The notes below the pieces were generated by a model. It was not told where the DNA came from. It saw nothing but the letters and a program-made list of their open reading frames with translations, and did not search any database. A program made the translations under genes and the position numbers. A stretch of DNA of 64,000 nucleotides, from NCBI RefSeq assembly GCF_000526415.1, contig NZ_JAGA01000002.1:1480001-1544000 (forward strand), read 5' to 3'. Shown here piece by piece: positions 26,468-34,288 of the stretch (within the stretch, counting starts at the first letter, position 1; every line of letters starts with the position of its first letter). Source of the stretch: Kallotenue papyrolyticum (lineage in GTDB: Bacteria; Chloroflexota; Chloroflexia; Chloroflexales; Kallotenuaceae).

Positions 26468-27316
26468 TCACAGGGGACGCAGCGTCTGGCCCAGCAGCCG
26501 TTTGACCGTCAGCAGCACGCCGAACGAGCAGGCCAGCAGGATCAACGCCAGCGTCAGCGCGCGCTCAAAGGCCAGCTCAAAGCCGATGTAGATCGCCAGC
26601 GGCATGGTCTGGGTGCGGCCCGGAAAGTTGCCGGCAAAGATAATCGTCGCGCCGAACTCGCCCAGGGCGCGCGCCCAGGTCATCACCAGGCCGCCTAGCA
26701 CGGTAGGACCCGCCAGCGGCAGCGTCACGGCGCTGAAGACGCGCAGCGGCGAGGCGCCGTCGATGGCCGCGGCCTGCTCCAGCTCGCGATCCACGGCGGC
26801 AAAGCCGGCGGCGGCAGCTTTGATGTAGAAGGGCGCGGCCACGAACAATTGCGCCAGCACCACGGCGATAGGCGTGAAGGCAATCTCGATGCCCTGCGCG
26901 ACCAGATACTGGCCGATCAGGCCACGCCGGCCAAAGGCCAGCAACAGAGCGATGCCCGCTACCGACGGCGGCAGAACCATCGGCAGATCGATCAGCGTGT
27001 CGAGCGCCGCCCGTCCACGGAAGCTGCGGCGTGCCAGCAGATAGGCCAGCGGTGTGCCGCCCAGCAGCGCCAGCAGGGTAGCCATGGCGGTGGTGGTCAG
27101 ACTCAGGGCGATCGCCTGGCGGGTCTGCGCCTCAAAGAGGTGCTGCGTGAGGAGCGCCGGCTGAACGCGCAGCAGCAGCGCCGCCAGCGGGATCAACACA
27201 ATGGCGAGCAGCGGCAGACTGGCCAGCAGCAGTGTCAGCGTTGCGCGCCGGCGGCGTGTGGCGGATCTGCTCGTCGGCGCAATGCTGGTGCTGGTGATCT
27301 GCGCGCGGCGCATCAT
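26468..27316 (-). CDS. modB: Molybdate ABC transporter permease ModB
   Basis: A 282-residue permease with about six membrane helices. The EAA-type loop that contacts the ATPase is visible as EQAAAIDGASPLRVFSAVTL, followed by LAGPTVLGGLVMTWARALGEFGATIIFAGN, diagnostic of ModB/CysTW-type permeases. The ATG at 27316 overlaps the modA stop (ATGA); a second ATG follows directly. A longer open frame upstream overlaps modA and is not real. No modC ATPase gene follows; the island begins 98 bases beyond the stop. Confidence 0.88.
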   Translation of the reverse strand: MMRRAQITSTSIAPTSRSATRRRRATLTLLLASLPLLAIVLIPLAALLLRVQPALLTQHLFEAQTRQAIALSLTTTAMATLLALLGGTPLAYLLARRSFRGRAALDTLIDLPMVLPPSVAGIALLLAFGRRGLIGQYLVAQGIEIAFTPIAVVLAQLFVAAPFYIKAAAAGFAAVDRELEQAAAIDGASPLRVFSAVTLPLAGPTVLGGLVMTWARALGEFGATIIFAGNFPGRTQTMPLAIYIGFELAFERALTLALILLACSFGVLLTVKRLLGQTLRPL

Positions 27317-28134
27317 GGTTGCACCGGCAGGAAGTTGTAGCGCTGGAGCGTGGCCTGGCCCGCAGGGCTGAACACCGCCGCGATGAACTGCTGTGCCAGC
27401 TCCGGCTGCCGCGCGTCGCGCACCGGCGCGATCGGGTACTCGGCGACAACGTTGAAGGCATCCGGGATCTCGATGCGGCCAACCTCGCTGCCCGGCGCGA
27501 TGTCGGAGACGTATACCACGCCGGCGTCGGCTTCGCCGAGGGCCACTTTGCTCAGCACCGCGCGCACGTTCTCTTCGTAGGAGACAACGTTGCGGAGCAC
27601 CGCGTCGCGAAAGGCGCGGCCGTAGCCGGGATCGGCGGCCAGCTTGTCGAGCGCCTCCAGGCTGTAGCGTCCAACCGGCACTTCCTTGGCGGCCAGCACC
27701 ACGTGTACGCCTGGCCGCGCGAGGTCGCGTAGCTGGCGCAGCGCGGCGGAGTTGTCCGGCGCTACGATCACGACCAGGCGGTTGCGGGCAAAGATGCGCT
27801 CGCTGCCGGCAGCGATGCGTCCGGCGCTCATGGCAGCCTCCATCTGCGCGCGGTTGGCCGAGGCGAAGACATCCGCCGGCGCGCCCTGGGCCAGTTGCTG
27901 CGCCAGTTGTTGCGAGCCGGCGAAGTTGAACACGACGCGCGCGCCCTGCTGCGCTTCGAAGGTGCGTCCGATCTCCTGAAAGGCTTCGCTGAGCGAGGCG
28001 GCAGCAAACACGATCAGCTCGCCCTGGCTGCCGGTGGCGGTCTCGGGCGCCGCCAGACCGCCGGTGCGCTCGGTGGAGGCGCAGGCCGTCAGCCAGCCTA
28101 GCAAGAGCAGCATGCAGCCCAACAGACGCGCCAT
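27313..28134 (-). CDS. modA: Molybdate-binding lipoprotein ModA
   Basis: A 273-residue periplasmic-binding protein with a lipoprotein signal (MARLLGCMLLLLGWLTAC, lipobox LTAC) and the ModA features LIVFAAASLSEAFQEIG, FNFAGSQQLAQQLAQGAPAD, VFASAN, and GEADAGVVYVSD. It delivers molybdate, and perhaps tungstate, to ModB. GGAGGTG lies upstream of the ATG. It follows the PadR-type regulator gene by only 24 bases on the same strand, suggesting one transcript controlled from the palindromic operator at 28745-28771. Confidence 0.9.
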   Translation of the reverse strand: MARLLGCMLLLLGWLTACASTERTGGLAAPETATGSQGELIVFAAASLSEAFQEIGRTFEAQQGARVVFNFAGSQQLAQQLAQGAPADVFASANRAQMEAAMSAGRIAAGSERIFARNRLVVIVAPDNSAALRQLRDLARPGVHVVLAAKEVPVGRYSLEALDKLAADPGYGRAFRDAVLRNVVSYEENVRAVLSKVALGEADAGVVYVSDIAPGSEVGRIEIPDAFNVVAEYPIAPVRDARQPELAQQFIAAVFSPAGQATLQRYNFLPVQP

Positions 28135-28158
28135 GACACACCTCCGGGGTGCTGGGAA

Positions 28159-28737
28159 CTAGGGACCGAGCCGGGCCGTTGCTTCGGACGCGACGCCGGT
28201 GGCGCAGGTGTCGAGCCAGGCCAGCGAGGCGTTGATCTGGTTGCGTCGGAAGGTCAGCACCAACCGCGCGTAGGGTTGTTCTACCGGTGTGCGCTCCAGT
28301 TCGGCGTCGAGCTGTGCCAGCCAGCCGCGGCAGGCGCGGCGTTGCGCCTCGATCAGGCGTTGCGTCGTAGCCGGGCCGAGCCGATGGGCCCAGAACAGTT
28401 TGGCCAGAAACTCCAGGCGCAACTCGCGACCATGCTCGACCGGCGCGACGACCCAGGCGGCAAAGGCGCGCCGCCCCGCTTCAGTGATGCGCAACGGACG
28501 CCGCAGCCGTCCACCGCTCTCCGCTGCATGCTCGGCTGCGGCAGGGGCGATCAGCCCTGCGGCCAGCAGTTTGCCCAGCAGGGCGTAGAGGTGCGCCTGC
28601 TTGAGCCGCCAGACCAGTCCCAGCGCTGCGGCGTCCTGCAGGCGCTGGTGGAGCTCGTAGCCGTGCAGCGACTCATGCAGCAGCCAGCCCAACAGGGCAT
28701 GTTCGATCGCCAGCGCAGCCTGATGGCGAGGACTCAT
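28159..28737 (-). CDS. PadR-family transcriptional regulator
   Basis: A 192-residue protein. The N-terminal winged helix has LAIEHALLGWLLHESLHGYEL and HLYALLGKLLAAGLI, with the wing GGRLRRPLRITEAGRRAFAAWV. The C-terminal half is the helical PadR dimerisation domain. PadR proteins are ligand-responsive repressors. It is the first gene before modAB, and a perfect inverted repeat lies seven bases upstream of its start, so autoregulation plus control of molybdate uptake is likely (inference). Confidence 0.8.
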   Translation of the reverse strand: MSPRHQAALAIEHALLGWLLHESLHGYELHQRLQDAAALGLVWRLKQAHLYALLGKLLAAGLIAPAAAEHAAESGGRLRRPLRITEAGRRAFAAWVVAPVEHGRELRLEFLAKLFWAHRLGPATTQRLIEAQRRACRGWLAQLDAELERTPVEQPYARLVLTFRRNQINASLAWLDTCATGVASEATARLGP

Positions 28738-28744
28738 CGCGGTG

Positions 28745-28771
28745 CCTCATACTCATTTTTTGAGTATGAGG
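28745..28771 (-). promoter_or_regulatory. Perfect palindromic operator upstream of padR-modAB
   Basis: CCTCATACTCA and TGAGTATGAGG are perfect 11-base arms around TTTTT. The site lies immediately upstream of the PadR-type gene and is the right size for a PadR or similar dimer. It could also form a hairpin, but the position fits an operator. Confidence 0.75.
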
Positions 28772-28818
28772 ATTATGGCACAGTCGCAGGGTGGCTGTCA
28801 ATCCCCCTGGCACCGCAA

Positions 28819-28845
28819 CGGGAGCATGCCGGTGGCATACTCCCG
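28819..28845 (-). terminator. Hairpin downstream of the HtrA gene
   Basis: Arms CGGGAG-C-ATGCC and GGCAT-A-CTCCCG around GGT, 22 bases beyond the HtrA stop. No T-run follows, so it may be a processed or factor-assisted terminator. Confidence 0.5.
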
Positions 28846-28866
28846 CGGAATGGCACCATGGAACGA

Positions 28867-30153
28867 TCAGTTGCGCGGACGCGCGCCGAGGGTCACTTCC
28901 AGCGTCTGCTGCTGGCCGTCGCGCAGAATGGTCAGCGTCACCTTCTGACCGACCTCGGTGGAGGTCGCCAGGTAGTCGATGATGTCATCGCTGCGGTAGA
29001 CCTCGCGGTCGTCGATCTTGAGCACGATGTCGCTCTCGGCCGGATACCCAATCCCATTGATCAGGATCGCCTTGTTGCTGGCGCGCAGTCCGGCGCGATC
29101 GGCAGGGCCGCCATCCACGACATCGGACACAAACACGCCATGATCAACGGGCAGTTTCAACTCGCGCGCGACGATCGCGGTGACCGGATAGCTGAAGAAG
29201 CTGATGCCCAGGTAGGGATGCTCGTAGCGTCCGGTTTCGATCAGCGCTTTGACGACCTTGCGCACGGTGTTGGAGGGGATGGCGAAGCCGACGCCCTCGA
29301 AGACGCCGCTTTCGGAGCGGATCGCGGTGTTGACGCCGATCACCTCGCCGCGGCTGTTGAAGAGCGGCCCGCCCGAATTACCGGGATTGATCGCCGCGTC
29401 GGTCTGGATCACATCCGCGATGCTGTAGAACCCGCCACCGGCGGCCTCGCGATTGGCGACGGTGCGTCCGCGCGCGCTGACGACGCCCACGGTCAGCGTG
29501 GTGTTGAGGCTGAAGGGGTTGCCGATGGCGATCGCGCGCTGCCCGACGCGCACTTGTGCTGAGTCGCCCAGCGGCAGGGGCCGCACCCCCTCCGGCACGC
29601 GCTCGACCTTCAACACCGCCAGGTCCGAGTCGGGATCGGTGCCAACCACGCGTCCTTCCACCACCAGACCGCTGGGCCAGGCGATCTCGATCAGCGTGGC
29701 GTCCTCGACCACATGGTTGTTGGTGACGATATGGCCCTGGTCGTCGATTAGGAATCCCGAGCCGGCGGCTTCGAAGGGGAGCTCCGGTAGCTCGGGCGGT
29801 TGGTCGCCGGGCGCTGGGGATTGGTCCGGTTGCGGCAGATTGAAGGGCAGGCCGGAGATGTCGGGATGGCGGCCTTGCACGCGGATGGCCACCACTGCCG
29901 GGCTACGCTGCTCGTACAGCGTGGTCAGCAGCTGGTCCTCGGCGTCGAACGCGGCGGTCTGATCCAGCGTTAGGGTTGGCGCGGGCTGGGAGGCGTCGCG
30001 CACCAGCGCGTCGAGCGGGTTGTTGGCGGCCGGCGCGCGCAGCGCGGGTGTGCCGAGCGCCAGCGGTGTTAAAAAGGCAATGCCGGCGACAATGCCGCCG
30101 ACGATGATTGGAAGCATCAGCAGGGGCAGCAGGACAAGCGTACGACGAGACAT
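28867..30153 (-). CDS. HtrA/DegP-like serine protease with PDZ domain
   Basis: A 428-residue S1C protease. A membrane anchor spans residues 10-30. The trypsin-like domain has His in TNNHVVED, Asp in DSDLAVLKV and Ser in GNSGGPLF. A single PDZ domain follows (GVFVSDVVDGGPADRAGL to VGQKVTLTILRDGQ). It would degrade misfolded exported proteins. I chose the ATG at 30153, preceded by GAGGTGTAC; the frame extends 30 codons further upstream without support. It is divergent from the penicillin-binding protein gene. Confidence 0.92.
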   Translation of the reverse strand: MSRRTLVLLPLLMLPIIVGGIVAGIAFLTPLALGTPALRAPAANNPLDALVRDASQPAPTLTLDQTAAFDAEDQLLTTLYEQRSPAVVAIRVQGRHPDISGLPFNLPQPDQSPAPGDQPPELPELPFEAAGSGFLIDDQGHIVTNNHVVEDATLIEIAWPSGLVVEGRVVGTDPDSDLAVLKVERVPEGVRPLPLGDSAQVRVGQRAIAIGNPFSLNTTLTVGVVSARGRTVANREAAGGGFYSIADVIQTDAAINPGNSGGPLFNSRGEVIGVNTAIRSESGVFEGVGFAIPSNTVRKVVKALIETGRYEHPYLGISFFSYPVTAIVARELKLPVDHGVFVSDVVDGGPADRAGLRASNKAILINGIGYPAESDIVLKIDDREVYRSDDIIDYLATSTEVGQKVTLTILRDGQQQTLEVTLGARPRN

Positions 30154-30250
30154 GTACACCTCACACTGGCTCGCTAGGCAGGCAACTGGTTTCATTCTAC
30201 CACCGCTTGATCGTCTGCGGCAGCGCCGCGCCGGGTGGTACAATCCAGGG

Positions 30251-33070
30251 ATGAAGCGCGCTGCGCAGGAGCGTCAGCGCCGAGCGTGGCGGAGAGGAGT
30301 GATGCGTGCCGGAGAGCATGTGCGACCAGCGCGTCCAGGCTGGCATGCGCTGCCGGGCCTGCTCGGCCTGATCGCCCTGCGCCTGGTTGAGCTCGCCGGC
30401 GCTGCGCTGCTGGCCGGGCTGGTGATCGGCGTGGCGTTGTACACGGCCTACAGCCGCGATCTGCCGGATGTGAGTCAGCTCGCCACGCACCGCCCCTTTG
30501 AAACCACGCGCATCTATGCCCGTGATGGGCAGACCCTGCTGTATGAGCTGTTCGACGATGGCCAGCGCACGGTGGTGACGCTCGACGAGGTACCCTGGGC
30601 GGTCAAAGCGGCGACCATCGCGGTTGAAGACGCCGGCTTCTATGCCAATCCGGGCGTGGATCTGCGCGGCATTGTGCGCGCCTTCTACCTCAACCGGCAG
30701 GAGGGTGCGGTCGTCTCGGGCGGTTCGACCATCACCCAGCAACTGGCGCGCAACGTGTTGCTGCCGCCCGAAGAGCGCGCCGAGCAGAGCTACCGCCGTA
30801 AGCTTCGCGAGGCGATCCTGGCGCTGCAGATCAGCCGGCGCTTCTCCAAGGATCAGATCCTTCAGTTCTACCTGAACGAGGTCTATTACGGCAATCGGGC
30901 TTACGGCATCGAAGCGGCGGCGCAGAACTACTTCAGCAAACCGGCGCGCGAGCTGACACTGGGCGAGGCCGCGCTGCTGGCCGGGCTGGTCCAGGCGCCC
31001 ACCGAGCTCAACCCGCTGGTCGCGCCGCAGGCCGCCCGCGCGCGGCAGCGCGTGGTGCTCGACCTGATGGTCAAGCAGGGGCTGATCAGTCGCGCGCAGG
31101 CGGAGGCTGCCCTGGCGCAGCCGTTGGTGTTTCGTCCGGCGACGGTGGATATCCGCGCGCCGCACTGGGTCTTTTACGTGCTGGATCAGCTCGAACGGCG
31201 CTACGGTCCCGACCTGTTGCGACGCGGTGGGCTGCGGGTGATCACCACGCTCGATCCGGCGCTCCAAACGCTGGCCGAGACGGTGGTGCGCGAGCGCATC
31301 GCCGAGCTGCGCGCGCGCGACGCCAGCAACGCCGCCGTGGTGATCATCGATCCGCGCACCAGCGAAATTCTGGCGATGGTCGGCTCGGTGGATTACAACG
31401 ACGCCACGATCGACGGGCAGGTTAATGTCGCCACGGCGCCGCGACAGCCCGGTTCGGCGCTGAAGCCGATCGTCTATGCCGCGGCGCTGATGCGCGGCTG
31501 GACGCCGGCGACGATCATCTGGGACACGCCGCTGGAGATCAACGGCTACCGTCCGCAGAACTACGACAACCGCTTCCATGGGCCGCAGCGGCTGCGCTAC
31601 GCGCTGGCCAACTCCTACAATATCCCCGCGGTGCGCGCGCTGCAGTTCGTGGGCATCGATGCCTTTCTCGATCTGGCGCATGCCATGGGCATCACCACGC
31701 TGCAGGAGCGCGAGCGCTATGGCCTGGCGGTAGCGCTGGGCGCCGGCGAGGTCACGCTGCTGGATCTGACCACGGCCTACACCACACTGGCCAACGGTGG
31801 CCGCGCGCGGCCGGCAGCCGCGATCCTCAAGATCACCACCAGCAGCGGCGAGGTGCTCGAGTCCTACACGCCGCCGCCGGGCACGCAGGTGCTGGGGCCG
31901 CAGGGTGAGGCGATCGCCTACCTGATCACCGATATCCTGAGCGATAACCAGGCGCGCACACCGATGTTCGGGCCCAACAGCGTGATGCGCCTGGCGGATG
32001 ACCGTCCGGCGGCGGTTAAAACGGGCACGTCCAACGATTACCGTGACAGTTGGGCGGTTGGCTACACGCCTGAGCTGGTGGTGGGTGCCTGGGTCGGCAA
32101 CAGCGACAACCGTCCGATGCAGGAGGTGGCCGGCGCCAACGGCGCGGGCACGATCTGGCGCGCGATCATGGAGCGGGCGCACGCCGGCAAGCCGTCGGTG
32201 GCCTTTACGCCGCCGCCGAATGTGGTCGAACGGCCGATCTGTCCCGACACGGGCCTGCTCGCCGATGGGCAGTGCGCCGCCGTGTCCGAACGCTTCGTTG
32301 CCGGCATGGAGCCGCGCCCGCAGCCGGGACAGTACATCACGCTGACGGTCGGCGGCGATGGCTCGTGTCTGGCGACCGACCAGACGCCGCCCGCGCAGCG
32401 CCGCGAGCGCACCTTTCTGCTGCCGCCGCCCGAAGCGCAGGGCTGGAACGGCGCGCAACCGCCGACGCAGCCCTGTCCGCCGCCGGAGCATAGCCCGGTG
32501 TCCGGCCCGGCGCCGACGGTGGTGGCCGCCATCGACGCGCCGGCCAATGGCGCAGCACTCGACGGTGAGGTCAGCATCGTGGGGAGCGCGGCGGGCATGT
32601 ACACGCTGGCTTACGGCGCGGGCGTGCAGCCGGAGCGCTGGACGCCGATCAACAGCGGCCTGGGCGGCGTAGCGCATGGCCTGCTGGGCCGCTGGTCGGC
32701 GGGCGCGCTGCCCGAAGGAATCTATACGCTGCGCCTGGAGGTCAGCCTGCCCGGCAATCCGCCGCAGGAGGCGCGCGTGACGGTGCGCGTGGCGCGCGGG
32801 CAGATTGGCGTGCGTCTGCTGCAACCCGCGCCCGATGTGCGAGTGGCGGTGGGCGCGACTGTGCCGTTGTTGGCCGAGACCAGTGGCGCGGTCAGCCGCG
32901 TCGAGTTTCTGGTTGACGGCCAAGTGATCGGCAGCGTCGTAGCGCCCGGCAGCGCGAGCTGGAGCTGGCTGGCCAGCGAGCCGGGGCGCCACACGCTGGA
33001 GGCCGCTGCCTACGACGGCGCGGGTCGGCGTGTCAGCAGTCCGCCGATCAGTGTCGTCGTGGGCGAGTAG
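30251..33070 (+). CDS. Class A penicillin-binding protein (PBP1A-like)
   Basis: A 939-residue bifunctional peptidoglycan synthase. It has a membrane helix, a GT51 transglycosylase domain (Glu in EDAGFYANPG near residue 125; GGSTITQQLARN) and a transpeptidase domain with the active Ser in GSALKP (about residue 402), SYN (about 455) and KTGTS (about 590). A proline-rich linker and a C-terminal immunoglobulin-like region (ANGAALDGEVSIVGSA and SRVEFLVDGQVIGSV) make it longer than usual. A -10-like TACAAT lies nine bases before the ATG, so a leaderless mRNA is possible. An alternative ATG at 30302 has GGAGAGGAG upstream. Confidence 0.92.
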   Translation: MKRAAQERQRRAWRRGVMRAGEHVRPARPGWHALPGLLGLIALRLVELAGAALLAGLVIGVALYTAYSRDLPDVSQLATHRPFETTRIYARDGQTLLYELFDDGQRTVVTLDEVPWAVKAATIAVEDAGFYANPGVDLRGIVRAFYLNRQEGAVVSGGSTITQQLARNVLLPPEERAEQSYRRKLREAILALQISRRFSKDQILQFYLNEVYYGNRAYGIEAAAQNYFSKPARELTLGEAALLAGLVQAPTELNPLVAPQAARARQRVVLDLMVKQGLISRAQAEAALAQPLVFRPATVDIRAPHWVFYVLDQLERRYGPDLLRRGGLRVITTLDPALQTLAETVVRERIAELRARDASNAAVVIIDPRTSEILAMVGSVDYNDATIDGQVNVATAPRQPGSALKPIVYAAALMRGWTPATIIWDTPLEINGYRPQNYDNRFHGPQRLRYALANSYNIPAVRALQFVGIDAFLDLAHAMGITTLQERERYGLAVALGAGEVTLLDLTTAYTTLANGGRARPAAAILKITTSSGEVLESYTPPPGTQVLGPQGEAIAYLITDILSDNQARTPMFGPNSVMRLADDRPAAVKTGTSNDYRDSWAVGYTPELVVGAWVGNSDNRPMQEVAGANGAGTIWRAIMERAHAGKPSVAFTPPPNVVERPICPDTGLLADGQCAAVSERFVAGMEPRPQPGQYITLTVGGDGSCLATDQTPPAQRRERTFLLPPPEAQGWNGAQPPTQPCPPPEHSPVSGPAPTVVAAIDAPANGAALDGEVSIVGSAAGMYTLAYGAGVQPERWTPINSGLGGVAHGLLGRWSAGALPEGIYTLRLEVSLPGNPPQEARVTVRVARGQIGVRLLQPAPDVRVAVGATVPLLAETSGAVSRVEFLVDGQVIGSVVAPGSASWSWLASEPGRHTLEAAAYDGAGRRVSSPPISVVVGE

Positions 33071-33079
33071 GTGCGTCGG

Positions 33080-33108
33080 TTGACAATACCGGACGTGGCC
33101 GTTACAAT
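33080..33108 (+). promoter_or_regulatory. Consensus sigma70-type promoter for the fur-like gene
   Basis: TTGACA (33080-33085) and TACAAT (33103-33108) with a 17-base spacer, located right after the penicillin-binding protein stop and about 40 bases before the regulator start. An AATTG repeat overlaps the -10 region. Confidence 0.75.
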
Positions 33109-33146
33109 TGACAGCAAAACCTGTCTAAACTCCCGCAAGGACATAC

Positions 33147-33566
33147 ATGGAGAAGCAGCCGACAACCGAGCTGAGGATGACCGGCAACCGGCAGGTAGTC
33201 CTGGAGGTGCTGCGCAGCACCAAATCCCACCCCACGGCGCAGGAAGTGTTTTTGATGGCGCGGGAGCGGCAGCCGCAGATCGGCTTTGCCACCGTCTATC
33301 GCACGCTGGACTGGCTGGTGCAGCACGGGCTGGCGCAGGAGGTCTATCGCGACAAGGACGGCGCGGCGCACTACGACGCCAATGTGTCGCGTCACGACCA
33401 TGCCATTTGCGACCGTTGCGGCAAAATCCTGGATGTGGAAGCGCCGCTGCACGCGCTAGCCTATGCCATCATCGAACGCGCCACCGGCTTTCGTATCGAC
33501 TGGCACGCCACCGAGTTCACCGGGCTGTGCAACGAGTGCGCGGCGCGCGAGCAAGCGCGCGGCTAA
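33147..33566 (+). CDS. Fur-family regulator (PerR-like)
   Basis: A 139-residue protein. The N-terminal winged helix includes SHPTAQEVFLMARERQPQIG and ATVYRTLDWLVQHGL. The C-terminal metal domain has His83 and His85 (HDH) and two CxxC motifs, Cys88/Cys91 and Cys128/Cys131, which form the structural zinc site in PerR/Fur. Peroxide-sensing and metal-sensing roles cannot be separated by sight. It has its own consensus promoter and an AAGGAC ribosome-binding site. It ends at a strong bidirectional terminator shared with the CAP gene. Confidence 0.88.
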   Translation: MEKQPTTELRMTGNRQVVLEVLRSTKSHPTAQEVFLMARERQPQIGFATVYRTLDWLVQHGLAQEVYRDKDGAAHYDANVSRHDHAICDRCGKILDVEAPLHALAYAIIERATGFRIDWHATEFTGLCNECAAREQARG

Positions 33567-33586
33567 CGATCGGCAGACAACCGCAG

Positions 33587-33621
33587 GCCGCCCGACCGGG
33601 AAGATCCAGCGGTCGGGCGGC
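33587..33621. terminator. Bidirectional terminator hairpin
   Basis: Perfect 11-base arms GCCGCCCGACC and GGTCGGGCGGC around a 13-base loop, between the converging fur-like and CAP-domain genes. Confidence 0.8.
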
Positions 33622-33632
33622 CGGCTTGTGCC

Positions 33633-34190
33633 TTAGCGCCGGCCAAAGACTGCCGTCCAATACCAGCCGTACTGGCTGGCGGCATTGAACGCCAGGCCGA
33701 TGCCGACATCGTCGTTGGCGCAATCCAGCAGAATGGCGCGATGCCCGGCGCTGTTGAGCCAGCCCTGCACCACCGCCGTGCCACGCTCATAGCCGGCAGC
33801 GATCGTCTCGCCGCTGGGCCAGTACGCGTAGCCCGCGGCCCTGGCGCGATCGACAAAGCTGCTGCCGTCCAGGCTGGCGTGCGAGAAGTAGTTGTTGCGC
33901 GCCATGTCCTCGCTATGGCGGCGCGCGGCCAGGTGCAGCTCGGCGTTACTGGCCAGTGCGGCGCAGCCCACTGCGCGGCGCTGCCCGTTGATCGCTTCGA
34001 GCGCTTCACGTTCCGCGGCGCTCCAGCTCTGCTCCGTTGCCGTGCTGTTGACGATCTGCGGCAAAAACAGCTTACGACTGCCAGAGATCTCGGCGAACGC
34101 CGTGTCGCTTCCGACATGGGGGAGTCCCAGCCCCAGGGCCAGACTCAGTCCCAGGGCGGCAACCAGGCCGGCGTGAGCAGATCGACACAT
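33633..34190 (-). CDS. Secreted CAP (SCP-like) domain protein
   Basis: A 185-residue protein with an N-terminal signal peptide (hydrophobic AALGLSLALGLGLP) and a CAP domain: EALEAINGQRRAVGC, the metal-pocket His in RRHSEDMARNNYFSH, GETIAAGY, VVQGWLNSAGHRAILLD and WTAVFGRR at the end. Bacterial CAP proteins act outside the cell; their biochemical role is unclear. It has a normal family length and its own transcription unit, ending at the shared terminator. Confidence 0.88.
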   Translation of the reverse strand: MCRSAHAGLVAALGLSLALGLGLPHVGSDTAFAEISGSRKLFLPQIVNSTATEQSWSAAEREALEAINGQRRAVGCAALASNAELHLAARRHSEDMARNNYFSHASLDGSSFVDRARAAGYAYWPSGETIAAGYERGTAVVQGWLNSAGHRAILLDCANDDVGIGLAFNAASQYGWYWTAVFGRR

Positions 34191-34288
34191 GGCGATTGCT
34201 CCTTTCTCCGGTTTGTTGGGTGTCAGTGTACCAGGCTACGCGCATGGCGCAAGCGCTCCGGCGTTCCTGTCTGCGTCAGGCAGAAGGG

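Noticed and set aside
26468-28141. 557-codon frame as a single modB gene
   Set aside because: The first half lies opposite in frame to modA coding sequence and is Arg-rich; the true ModB begins at 27316.
30197-32992. 931-codon open frame antisense to the penicillin-binding protein gene
   Set aside because: It is a shadow of a high-GC gene: the opposite strand has all three catalytic motifs of class A PBPs, whereas this frame is Arg/His/Gln-rich without domains.
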